From an uncultured Collinsella sp. (GTDB lineage Bacteria; Actinomycetota; Coriobacteriia; Coriobacteriales; Coriobacteriaceae): a DNA stretch of 14,614 nt. Location of the stretch: contig CAJMBB010000042.1 of NCBI GenBank assembly GCA_905211615.1, positions 1-14,614 of the forward strand, given 5' to 3'. This document shows positions 6,713-13,058 of this stretch, piece after piece. Made by a program: the position numbers and the translations under genes. The number at the start of each line of letters is the position of its first letter. Within the stretch, counting starts at the first letter, position 1. The notes below the pieces were generated by a model that saw nothing but the letters and a program-made list of their open reading frames with translations, was not told the origin of the DNA and did not search any database.

Positions 6713-7573
6713 TTACTCCTCCGCCTTTGCGGCATCCCACAGGTCGTTGAGGCCGTGGGTCGAGAGCTCGGCCAGATCCACGTGGGCATCGGCCGCCATC
6801 TGCTCCATCGCAGCCCAGCGACGGCGAAACTTGGCCGTGCTCGCGCGCAGGGCGCTCTCGGCGTCGATACCCTCCTTGCGCGCGACGTTGACCAGGGCAA
6901 AGAGCAGATCGCCAAACTCCATTTCGCGCTCGGGCGTTCCGGGGGCCTCGGCCTCAAACTCGGCACGTTCCTCGGCAACCTCGTCCCACACGTCCTGGAC
7001 CGTCTCCCACTCAAAGCCCACGGCAGCCGCCTTGCGCGACACCTTCTGAGCCTGCATCAGCGCCGGCAGATGCGTGGGCACGCCGTCGAGCAGACCCTCG
7101 GGCGCGGCCTCGCCCGCCGCCACGGCCTTGTCCTTGGCAGCCCTCTCGGCAAGCTTGACCTCGTCCCAAATCTTGAGTACCTCGTCGGAACTGTCGGCAT
7201 CTACATCGCCAAACACGTGCGGATGACGGCGGATGAGCTTGGCATCGATATCACGCGCCACGTCGGCCAGTGTAAACTCGCCGGCGTCAGCAGCAATCTG
7301 CGCATGCAGCACGACCTGCATGAGCACGTCGCCCAGCTCCTCGCGTAGGTGAACCGCGTCGTCCGCCTCGATGCAGTCGAGCGCCTCGTAGGCCTCCTCG
7401 ATCATGTTCTTGCCAATGCTGCGGTGCGTCTGCTCACGGTCCCACGGGCAGCCATCGGGCTGACGCAGGCGCCAGATGGTCTGCACCAGATGCTGCAGCT
7501 CGGTCGACGCGTCTACCAGCGTAGACAGCTCGCGCGATCCCTCGGCATTTTGCTGAGCCATGTGCTGCGCCAT
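6713..7573 (-). CDS. mazG: Nucleoside triphosphate pyrophosphohydrolase MazG
   Basis: The 286-residue protein has the two tandem MazG domains of the full-length family. The first shows CPWDREQTH (42-50), EEAYEALDCIEAD and EELGDVLMQVVLH (78-90), followed by RRHPHVFGD (115-123). The second shows EVAEERAEFE and EMEFGDLLFALVNVAR (217-232). The paired EExxE and ExxD motifs bind Mg2+. MazG hydrolyses NTPs and dNTPs to monophosphates and pyrophosphate and is seen as a housecleaning enzyme, in some species lowering ppGpp. ATG 7573 was chosen because GGAGGAGGAG lies just before it; a second ATG four codons in is possible. The start is two bases from the yfcE stop, so translation is likely coupled. Confidence 0.95.
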   Translation of the reverse strand: MAQHMAQQNAEGSRELSTLVDASTELQHLVQTIWRLRQPDGCPWDREQTHRSIGKNMIEEAYEALDCIEADDAVHLREELGDVLMQVVLHAQIAADAGEFTLADVARDIDAKLIRRHPHVFGDVDADSSDEVLKIWDEVKLAERAAKDKAVAAGEAAPEGLLDGVPTHLPALMQAQKVSRKAAAVGFEWETVQDVWDEVAEERAEFEAEAPGTPEREMEFGDLLFALVNVARKEGIDAESALRASTAKFRRRWAAMEQMAADAHVDLAELSTHGLNDLWDAAKAEE

Positions 7574-7575
7574 GG

Positions 7576-8124
7576 CTACTCCTCCTCCAGGATCACGTGG
7601 CGGAACGCGCCGTTCTCGTAGATGCCATAGCCGTGCGTGCCGTCCTTGGGAATGCTCACGCTACCGGGGTTGAAGAGCCACAGGCCCGGGTGCGCGGCGC
7701 TTTCCTCGTTGACCTTGATGTGCGTATGGCCGTAGACGAGCGCGGAGCCCTCGGGCAGCGCGGGCGCGTGGTCGACGCTGTTGTGCATGCCGGCGCCAAA
7801 GACGTGGCCGTGCGTCAGGAACAGCTCGCGGCCGGTCTCGTCGAAAAGCGTGGCGTAGTCGGCCATGACGGGAAAGTCGAGGACCATCTGGTCGACCTCG
7901 GCGTCGCAGTTGCCGCGCACCGCGATGATGCGGTCGGCCAGGGCGTTGAGCAGCGGAATCACGCGCTTGGGGGCGTAATCGCGCGGCAGGTCGTTGCGCG
8001 GTCCGTGGTAGAGCAGGTCGCCCAGCAGGACGATGCGGTCGGGCTGCTCGGACTCGATGGCGGCGACCAGGCGCTCGGTCCAGTATGCCGAGCCGTGGAT
8101 GTCGGAGGCGATGAGGTATTTCAT
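7576..8124 (-). CDS. yfcE: YfcE-family metallophosphodiesterase
   Basis: The 182-residue product is a compact calcineurin-like phosphoesterase. All metal-binding motifs are present: DIHG (Asp8, His10), GDLLYHG (Asp36), GNCD (Asn72), THGH (His105) and GHTH (133-135, two His). The length and GDLLYHGPRN pattern match the YfcE subgroup, which cleaves artificial phosphodiesters in vitro; the cellular substrate is not known. AAAGGA lies five bases before the ATG (8130-8135). It is 54 bases downstream of larC2 and two bases before mazG, probably in one transcript. Confidence 0.93.
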   Translation of the reverse strand: MKYLIASDIHGSAYWTERLVAAIESEQPDRIVLLGDLLYHGPRNDLPRDYAPKRVIPLLNALADRIIAVRGNCDAEVDQMVLDFPVMADYATLFDETGRELFLTHGHVFGAGMHNSVDHAPALPEGSALVYGHTHIKVNEESAAHPGLWLFNPGSVSIPKDGTHGYGIYENGAFRHVILEEE

Positions 8125-8178
8125 GGTGGTCCTTTCGGTGGGGTTAATAGGGTTGGTGCGGCGCGTCGTTGGCCTGTG

Positions 8179-8664
8179 TCACTCAAATTGCAGAGCCGCG
8201 GCTTGTGCTGCCTGCATCACGCGCTGGAGCGGCACACCGTGCTCGCGGGCAAGGCGGGCGCAGTCCTCGTACTCGGGCGCCGCGCGCTCGCTGCCGTCGG
8301 GCAGGGTGGCCACCTTGACGGGCACCTCGCCCCATGGCGTCGTCACCTGCTCAAAGCGGCGTGGCAGGCAAACGCGTTCCATGACCTGGCGACGAATACC
8401 GTTGGTCGTGGTTTCCAAGAAGATGATCGTCTGCAGGCGCCCGATATCCTCGTAGGTGCAGATTACCTGCAGCTGCCAGCCGGGGCGGCCTTTCTTACAA
8501 TAGAGGGGCAGCCAGTGCACCTCGCGCGCACCCGCCTCGCGCAGGCGGTCGGCGGCGTAGGCAAGCACCTCGGGCGATGCATCGTCGATGTCGCACTCCA
8601 GCTTGACGATGGTTTCGGGCGCATCGGTCTCGCGGGACAGCGGGGATGTGCTATCGCATGGCAT
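8179..8664 (-). CDS. LarC C-terminal domain (LarC2-like), stand-alone
   Basis: The 161-residue protein matches the C-terminal half of LarC, the CTP-dependent nickel-insertion enzyme that completes the nickel-pincer nucleotide cofactor of lactate racemase. Recognisable family segments are LECDIDDASPEVLAY (22-36), LYCKKGRPGWQLQVIC (54-69), ETTTNGIR (84-91), TPWGEVPVKVA (109-119) and the end APEYEDCARLAREHGVPL. ATG 8664 was chosen because AAAGGA lies ten bases upstream; an in-frame ATG at 8703 has no good ribosome site and would fall at the predicted transcription start. No LarC N-terminal domain and no LarA, LarB or LarE gene is in the window, although LarC normally needs both halves. It may pair with a separate LarC1 elsewhere or have another role. 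Confidence 0.85.
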   Translation of the reverse strand: MPCDSTSPLSRETDAPETIVKLECDIDDASPEVLAYAADRLREAGAREVHWLPLYCKKGRPGWQLQVICTYEDIGRLQTIIFLETTTNGIRRQVMERVCLPRRFEQVTTPWGEVPVKVATLPDGSERAAPEYEDCARLAREHGVPLQRVMQAAQAAALQFE

Positions 8665-8707
8665 ACGGTCCGGATCCTTTCCGCGCGGGCTCGTTTTGTT
8701 CATCCAA

Positions 8708-8717
8708 ACGCTAGCAC
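8708..8717 (-). promoter_or_regulatory. Putative extended -10 upstream of larC2
   Basis: On the minus strand GTGC-TAGCGT (8717-8708) carries the TGN extension and the GTGCTA core also seen before tRNA-Leu and divIC, although the -10 hexamer itself matches the consensus at only three of six positions. Its predicted start near 8701 would give a leader of about 37 bases to ATG 8664. Confidence 0.35.
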
Positions 8718-8806
8718 ATCGCGGGCGGCGCAGGGGCGGCGTCATGGGATAGGTGCGACTTTTGCTGGGTGCAAGTGCTGGCGCGCTCCAACGCCGGCCC
8801 GCTCCA

Positions 8807-8878
8807 CTCAAACGTGTACGTCAGCCTCCAAACATGTCATTTTTTGCAGCTTTTGGAGGCTGATGTACACGTTTTGAG
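8807..8878. repeat. Long near-perfect inverted repeat (stem-loop) in the larC2-hisK gap
   Basis: Positions 8810-8832 pair with 8852-8874 over 23 consecutive positions (22 Watson-Crick and one G-U at 8820/8864). Three more pairs (8807-8809 with 8876-8878) follow after a single-base bulge at 8875. The 19-base loop (8833-8851) includes a run of six Ts. There is no U-tract after either arm, so it is not a standard terminator. It stands between two divergent genes and matches no coding feature. It could be a repetitive palindrome, a structured RNA, a regulator-binding dyad or a mobile-element remnant. Confidence 0.9.
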
Positions 8879-8966
8879 AGCGCAAGCGAGGCCGCACCGC
8901 GCGCCGCGCAGCCTTTCCAATCGATTTCGATCCCCGGCGTGCCCGGCGTGTTGAGAGCTGCGCCAT

Positions 8967-8972
8967 TACAAT
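8967..8972 (+). promoter_or_regulatory. Putative -10 element of the PHP phosphatase gene
   Basis: TACAAT at 8967-8972 differs from the consensus at one base and lies 32 bases before the ATG at 9005. No clear -35 is seen at normal spacing. AAAGGAG (8993-8999) is the ribosome site, five bases before the start. Confidence 0.4.
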
Positions 8973-9004
8973 GAAGCGGATTCGCTTGACGCAAAGGAGC
9001 CGCT

Positions 9005-9916
9005 ATGCCCATGTGCCCGCTGGTCGATTGCCATACCCACACCTCGTTTTCGGACGGGCATGCCTCGTTTGAGGACAACGTCCGTGCCGCTGCTGCGGCC
9101 GGCTGCCGCGTCATGGTCTCGACCGACCATCTCACCCTGCCCGCCAGCATGGATGCTAACTGCGAGGTGCAGGTTACTGAGGGCGACCTCCCGGCGCATC
9201 GTCTGGCTTTTGAGGACGCTCGCAATCTTGCCGCTCAGATTGCGCCAGAACTCACCTTTATCTACGGTTTCGAATGCGATTGGTACGAGGGCTGCGAGCC
9301 TTTGGTTGAGCGCTGGTCCCAGGGCGCCGTCGTGCGCCTGGGCAGTGTGCACTGGATTGGCAACCCAGGCGATATCATGGCCGGTGCCGCGGGTACGGCG
9401 GGAACGGAGGACGTCGCTCGTCCCGATACGCCCGATTCGCGCTGCGGCTGGATCGACGATGACACCAACCTGCACGTTTGGGAAAACCTGGGGGTACGCG
9501 GCGTGTGGGAGCGCTATGTCGATGACTGGTGCCGCGCCTGCGAGAGCCCGCTCAACTTTGATGTGATGGCTCACCCCGACCTGGTCATGCGCTTTTCGAA
9601 GGAAGGCTTTGCGCCCGATTTTGACCCCGCACCGTTTTGGCAGCAGATGGCAGAGTGCGCGCACGATACGGGCCGCCGCGTTGAGGTCTCGACGGCCGCG
9701 CCGCGCAAGGGCTTGGGCGACTACTACCCCGCAACCGGTCTTTTGCGTTGCTTTGCCCACGCCGAGGTGCCGATCACTTTTGGCTCGGACGCACACCGCG
9801 CCTGCGACATCTGCTGGAACATCCGTGAGGCCCAGGCACACGCCTACGACTGCGGCTACCGAACCTTCGGCATCCCCCACGCCACCGGCGAATGGGAATC
9901 CACACCCCTCGCCTAA
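9005..9916 (+). CDS. hisK: PHP-family histidinol-phosphatase
   Basis: The 303-residue protein has the PHP fold with the full set of metal-binding motifs: DCHTHTSFSDG (His10, His12, Asp17), STDH (His42), FECDW (Glu90), GSVHW (His116), MAHPDL (His190) and GSDAH (Asp262, His264). It matches the histidinol-phosphatase (HisK/HisJ) subfamily, which removes phosphate from L-histidinol-phosphate in the penultimate stage of histidine synthesis. Its position supports this: it converges on the his operon, whose HisB lacks a phosphatase domain. AAAGGAG precedes the ATG by five bases. Another PHP-type phosphoesterase activity cannot be ruled out from sequence alone, but context makes it less likely. Confidence 0.9.
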   Translation: MPMCPLVDCHTHTSFSDGHASFEDNVRAAAAAGCRVMVSTDHLTLPASMDANCEVQVTEGDLPAHRLAFEDARNLAAQIAPELTFIYGFECDWYEGCEPLVERWSQGAVVRLGSVHWIGNPGDIMAGAAGTAGTEDVARPDTPDSRCGWIDDDTNLHVWENLGVRGVWERYVDDWCRACESPLNFDVMAHPDLVMRFSKEGFAPDFDPAPFWQQMAECAHDTGRRVEVSTAAPRKGLGDYYPATGLLRCFAHAEVPITFGSDAHRACDICWNIREAQAHAYDCGYRTFGIPHATGEWESTPLA

Positions 9917-9948
9917 CTAGTCGTTTAAGAACGTCCCCAATGACTAGT
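9916..9948. repeat. Short inverted repeat between convergent hisK and hisE
   Basis: ACTAGTC (9916-9922) and GACTAGT (9942-9948) form a perfect 7-bp inverted repeat around a 19-base spacer that fills almost the whole gap between the two stop codons and overlaps both. No T-tract follows, so terminator function is doubtful. Confidence 0.5.
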
Positions 9949-10261
9949 GACGGCGGGCGTTGAGTTCGCCGGCAAGCTCGTCGAGGGTGATACCGTAGCG
10001 CTCAAGGGTTACGAGCAGGTGGTAGATCAGGTCGCCGGCCTCGTAGCGGATGTGATCGTGATCGTTATCCTTGCAGGCCATGATCACCTCGCTCGCCTCC
10101 TCGGCAAGCTTCTTGAGCAGCTCATCCTCGACGTCGGTCAGCAGGCGCGCGGTATAGCTCTCCTGCGGCGATGCATCACGACGACCGTGAATCACCTCGG
10201 CCAGACCTGTCAGCGTCTCTCCGATATTTCCATCCTGAACGTTTGCGGTGCGCACACCCAT
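9944..10261 (-). CDS. hisE: Phosphoribosyl-ATP pyrophosphatase HisE
   Basis: The 105-residue product is a stand-alone HisE, an all-alpha NTP pyrophosphohydrolase related to MazG. It converts phosphoribosyl-ATP to phosphoribosyl-AMP and pyrophosphate, the second step of histidine synthesis. The family signature is clear: SYTARLL (35-41), KKLAEEASEVIMA (50-62) and EAGDLIYHLLV (74-84), supplying the acidic Mg2+ ligands. AAAGGA precedes the ATG. It is the last gene of the operon, 45 bases after hisI, and its stop lies 27 bases from the convergent hisK stop. Confidence 0.96.
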   Translation of the reverse strand: MGVRTANVQDGNIGETLTGLAEVIHGRRDASPQESYTARLLTDVEDELLKKLAEEASEVIMACKDNDHDHIRYEAGDLIYHLLVTLERYGITLDELAGELNARRH

Positions 10262-10306
10262 AGTTCAATCCTTTCTGGTGGCCAAGCGCCTAGTCGAGCG
10301 CCCGCC

Positions 10307-10636
10307 CTACGCGAGTTTCTTAAAGAAGCAGGTACGGTTGCCGGTATGGCAGGCCGGACCCGGCGAGTCGACCTTGACCAGCAGCGTATCGCTATCGCAG
10401 TCGGCCCAGAGCTCCTTGACCTCTTGCATGTTGCCGCTCGTCGCGCCCTTGTTCCAGAGCTCCTGGCGGCTACGGCTCCAAAACCACGTGGTACCGGTCT
10501 TGAGCGTCAGCCCCACCGACTCCTCGTTCATCCAAGCAACCATAAGCACCTCGCCGGTATCATACTGCTGAACCACACAAGGAATCAGCCCGCGGGCGTC
10601 GTACGTAAGATCAGACGCTTCTATTACCTCAGTCAT
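10307..10636 (-). CDS. hisI: Phosphoribosyl-AMP cyclohydrolase HisI
   Basis: The product is 109 residues from ATG 10636. An ATG one codon earlier (10639) is possible, but GGGAG is better spaced (six bases) to the second one; the frame is open to 10756 but that stretch is the palindromic region, not protein. It opens the purine ring of phosphoribosyl-AMP, the third step of the pathway. Motifs include LMVAWMNEES (31-40), the metal-binding ADCDSDTLL (78-86) and Zn-binding cysteines in PACHTGNRTCF (94-104). HisI and HisE are separate proteins here, unlike the fused enterobacterial form. A 147-base gap with a large hairpin separates it from hisF. Confidence 0.95.
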   Translation of the reverse strand: MTEVIEASDLTYDARGLIPCVVQQYDTGEVLMVAWMNEESVGLTLKTGTTWFWSRSRQELWNKGATSGNMQEVKELWADCDSDTLLVKVDSPGPACHTGNRTCFFKKLA

Positions 10637-10681
10637 CATTTCTCCCAAGTCATAAACGAAACCCCACAGGTCGGCGAGGGT

Positions 10682-10773
10682 TGCCCAGGTGCCGCAGGTT
10701 GCCGCGAAAGAGGAGCGACGCGTACTTTGGTACGCGAGCGACGGTTTGAGCGGCAAGATGCGGTGCCTGGGCA
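10682..10773. repeat. Nested palindromic element between hisF and hisI
   Basis: The outer arms 10682-10704 and 10751-10773 pair over 23 positions with 19 Watson-Crick pairs, two G-U pairs and two mismatches. Inside is a perfect 7-bp hairpin CGCGTAC-TTTG-GTACGCG (10719-10736). The word GAGCGACG occurs twice as a direct repeat (10713-10720 and 10736-10743), on either side of the inner loop. The element starts ten bases after the hisF stop and has no U-tract, so it is not a classical terminator. It may be a REP-like palindrome, an RNA processing or stability element, or a control site for hisIE. Confidence 0.85.
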
Positions 10774-10783
10774 GGCCGCAGCA

Positions 10784-11566
10784 TTAGAAGTCCAACCTCA
10801 CAGGAATACCTTGAGAGGCCATATACTCTTTGACTTCGCGAATGCTGAACGTCCCAAAGTGAAAGACGCTGGCCGCCAGTACGGCATCGGCCTCGCCCTC
10901 AATCACACCCTCGGCAAAATGCTCGAGCGTACCCACGCCGCCGCTCGCAATAACGGGAATCGGCACCGCGCGCGCCACGGCACGGGTGAGTGCCAGGTCA
11001 AAGCCGGCCTTGGTGCCGTCGCGATCCATACTGGTCAGCAAGATCTCGCCGGCGCCGCGACGAGCCGCTTCCTCGGCCCACGCCACCGCATCGATACCCG
11101 TGGCGTTGCGGCCTCCCGCGGTAAAGACCTCCCACTTGTCGGCACCGGATGCGCCAGGCAAACCGACGCGCTTAGCATCGATCGCCACGACCACGGCTTG
11201 GCTGCCAAACGCCGCGGCGGCCTGGCTGATCAACGACGGATCGCGCACGGCGGCAGAGTTGAGCGACACCTTGTCAGCACCGGCGGCAACCATGGTGCGC
11301 ATGCCCGCCAGGTCGCGAAAGCCGCCGCCCACGGTATAGGGAATGGCCAGCTCCTCGGCCGCATGCGCCGCCATCTCGATAGTCGTCGCACGGTTATCGC
11401 TCGTCGCGGTAATGTCCAAAAATACGACCTCGTCCGCACCCTCGCGGTCGTAGGCGCGGGCCAGCTCCACCGGGTCGCCCGCATCGCGCAAGCTCACAAA
11501 GTTGACGCCCTTGACCACACGGCCGTCCTTGACGTCCAAGCAGGGAATCACGCGTTTGGTAAGCAT
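10784..11566 (-). CDS. hisF: Imidazole glycerol phosphate synthase, cyclase subunit HisF
   Basis: The 260-residue (beta/alpha)8 barrel takes ammonia from HisH and converts PRFAR to imidazole glycerol phosphate and AICAR. Catalytic aspartates are at the standard positions, Asp11 (IPCLDVKDGRVVKG) and Asp130 (VVVAIDAKR). Phosphate-binding loops VGGGFRD (79-85) and IASGGVGTLEHF are intact. The length equals the family norm. The gene starts three bases after the hisA stop, with GGGGAGGAG overlapping the end of hisA, so the two are translationally coupled. Confidence 0.98.
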   Translation of the reverse strand: MLTKRVIPCLDVKDGRVVKGVNFVSLRDAGDPVELARAYDREGADEVVFLDITATSDNRATTIEMAAHAAEELAIPYTVGGGFRDLAGMRTMVAAGADKVSLNSAAVRDPSLISQAAAAFGSQAVVVAIDAKRVGLPGASGADKWEVFTAGGRNATGIDAVAWAEEAARRGAGEILLTSMDRDGTKAGFDLALTRAVARAVPIPVIASGGVGTLEHFAEGVIEGEADAVLAASVFHFGTFSIREVKEYMASQGIPVRLDF

Positions 11567-11569
11567 GGG

Positions 11570-12313
11570 CTACTCCTCCCCTCGGACGGCGTCCAGCGCC
11601 TGGGTCAGCGTAAAGTTGCCCTCGTAGAGTGCGCGACCGGTAATGGCACCTTCAATCGCGCCCTCACCCACTGCGGCCAGCGCACGGATGTCGTCGAGCG
11701 TCGAGATGCCGCCCGAAGCCACGACGGGAAAGCCCGCGACCTCGGCCACATGGCGATACGCCGCCACATCGATACCCGTCTGCATGCCATCACGCGCGAT
11801 GTCGGTATACACCAGATGCTTAAAGCCCAGCTCGGAAAGCTGCGCCACGGCATCGTCGAGTGCCACGCCCGCGCCGTCACGCCAGCCATTCACCTTGACC
11901 TGGCCGTCGCGTGCGGCAATATCTGCCACCAACAGCTCGCCAAAGCCTTGGGCCGCCACCTCGGCAAAACCCGGCTCGGTCACGAGCACCGTGCCTAGTG
12001 CGATGCGGCGCGCACCGTAGCCGGCCAACTCGTCGATGCGCGCGAGCGAGCGGACGCCGCCGCCCACGTCCACAGACAGACCGTCGACGCCGCAGATGGC
12101 CTTTATCGCCGCCGAGTTGGCAGCGCATGCGTCCTCGTCCTCGCCAAAGGCGGCGGACAGGTCGACGACGTGCACCCAGCTCGCGCCCTGCTCGGCAAAC
12201 GAGCGGGCAACGGCCACGGGGTCGTCGGAATATACCTTGCAGCGGCTGCGGTCGCCGCGCTCCAGGCGCACAACCTTGCCGCCAATCAGATCAATTGCGG
12301 GAAACAGGATCAT
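11570..12313 (-). CDS. hisA: ProFAR isomerase HisA
   Basis: The product is 247 residues from ATG 12313, which overlaps the hisH stop in an ATGA arrangement preceded by GAGGAGG; the longer open frame to 12631 lies inside hisH and is not used. This (beta/alpha)8 barrel isomerises ProFAR to PRFAR. Visible features are the general-base position Asp8 (LFPAIDLIGGKVVRL), VYSDDPVAVA (28-37), VGGGVRS (83-89), the region DIAARDGQVKVNGW (131-144), TDIARDGM (170-177) and the phosphate loop ASGGIST. The N-terminal pattern is that of HisA and not of the dual HisA/TrpF enzyme PriA found in many other Actinobacteria; this is a judgement from motifs. Confidence 0.96.
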   Translation of the reverse strand: MILFPAIDLIGGKVVRLERGDRSRCKVYSDDPVAVARSFAEQGASWVHVVDLSAAFGEDEDACAANSAAIKAICGVDGLSVDVGGGVRSLARIDELAGYGARRIALGTVLVTEPGFAEVAAQGFGELLVADIAARDGQVKVNGWRDGAGVALDDAVAQLSELGFKHLVYTDIARDGMQTGIDVAAYRHVAEVAGFPVVASGGISTLDDIRALAAVGEGAIEGAITGRALYEGNFTLTQALDAVRGEE

Positions 12314-13011
12314 CGGCCGGCCTCCTCGACGATGTTGACGAAGTTCTTGAGGATGCGCTGCCCCAGCGCCGAGGACTTCTCGGGATGGAACTGGCAACCC
12401 CACACGTTGCCGTGACGCACGATGCACGGAAAGCTCCGCGTATAGTGCGTGCGCGCCAGCACATCGGCGGCATCGGCATCGTCGGCCACCGCGTAGCTGT
12501 GGGTGAAGTACATGTTGGCACCCTCGGCAAAACCAGTAAGCAGCGGATCGGCCGCACCGGCGGGCGTCATGTGCACCTGGTCCCAGCCCACGTGTGGCAC
12601 CTTCAGGCGACTCGATTTCAAGCGCGTGCATGAGCCACGCATAATACCCAGGCCATCGACCCAGGGACCGCCAGCCTGCTCGGGGGTGTTGCCATCGGCA
12701 ACCGCGCCCTCGTCCGCAGGCACGCCCTCGTTGCCGCGCTCAAAAAATAGCTGAAGGCCCAGGCAGATACCGAGCAGCGAAGTTCCGGCGGCGACGGCAT
12801 CGAGCGCCGCGTCCGCCTCGCCGCTCTGGCGCATAAAGGCGATCGCGTCATAGAACGCGCCCACGCCCGGGATGACCAGGCCGTCGGCATTGCGGATCTG
12901 CTCCGGATCGTCCGACGTGCAGGCGGCGGCACCGGCGCGCGCAAGCCCGCGCACGACGCTCGACAAGTTGCCCTTGTGGTAGTCGATCACCACGATCTTC
13001 GGTTCGCCCAC
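12310..13011 (-). CDS. hisH: Imidazole glycerol phosphate synthase, glutaminase subunit HisH
   Basis: The product is 233 residues if translation starts at GTG 13011, supported by AAGGAGGG just upstream; a TTG at 13035 would add eight residues but has no good ribosome site. It is a class I glutamine amidotransferase that supplies ammonia to HisF. The triad is intact: nucleophile Cys83 in LLGICLGLQLFF, and His209 and Glu211 in CQFHPEKSS. The oxyanion-side motif PGVGAF is at 48-53. Residues about 93-117 (acidic, Gly/Pro-rich) look like an insertion compared with typical HisH, in the loop before LGIMRG. Its end overlaps hisA by four bases. A small hairpin sits between it and hisB. Confidence 0.95.
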   Translation of the reverse strand: MGEPKIVVIDYHKGNLSSVVRGLARAGAAACTSDDPEQIRNADGLVIPGVGAFYDAIAFMRQSGEADAALDAVAAGTSLLGICLGLQLFFERGNEGVPADEGAVADGNTPEQAGGPWVDGLGIMRGSCTRLKSSRLKVPHVGWDQVHMTPAGAADPLLTGFAEGANMYFTHSYAVADDADAADVLARTHYTRSFPCIVRHGNVWGCQFHPEKSSALGQRILKNFVNIVEEAGR

Positions 13012-13014
13012 GCG

Positions 13015-13020
13015 ACCCTC
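13015..13020 (-). promoter_or_regulatory. Ribosome binding site deciding the hisH start
   Basis: On the minus strand GAGGGT, within AAAAGGAGGGTCGC, lies just before the GTG at 13011-13009. It lies inside the frame that opens at TTG 13035 and so argues for the downstream GTG start. Confidence 0.65.
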
Positions 13021-13035
13021 CTTTTCCCCATTCAA

Positions 13036-13058
13036 AACCTGTCCCTTTTTGGCAGGTT
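13036..13058. repeat. Small hairpin in the hisB-hisH gap
   Basis: AACCTG (13036-13041) and CAGGTT (13053-13058) form a 6-bp stem, with CC/GG pairs possible inside. On the minus strand it begins in the hisB stop codon and is followed by only two further Ts, so if it ends transcription at all it would be a weak, partial terminator. It could also be an RNA-stability element or copy of a genomic repeat. Confidence 0.5.

Noticed and set aside
8179..8811. Possible larC1/larC2 programmed frameshift
   Set aside because: No LarC N-terminal motif was found in any frame upstream of 8664; the upstream bases hold a promoter-like motif and a stem-loop.
8810..8874. CRISPR or tandem repeat array
   Set aside because: The two similar segments are inverted, occur once each, and no spacer-repeat periodicity is present anywhere in the window.
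7597..8877. A 426-codon open frame on the + strand
   Set aside because: It is antisense to yfcE and larC2 and runs through the stem-loop; no motif or ribosome site supports it.
10307..10756. Longer 149-codon HisI
   Set aside because: The extra N-terminal part is translated from the palindromic gap and has no similarity to HisI; GGGAG precedes ATG 10636.
9947..11998. A 683-codon open frame on the + strand opposite hisE-hisA
   Set aside because: It lies antisense to four clear his genes, has no ribosome site or recognisable domain, and long antisense frames are expected in high-GC coding DNA.
11570..12631. A 353-codon reading of hisA
   Set aside because: The first 106 codons lie inside hisH in another frame; the real ATG at 12313 has a good ribosome site and the family N-terminus.
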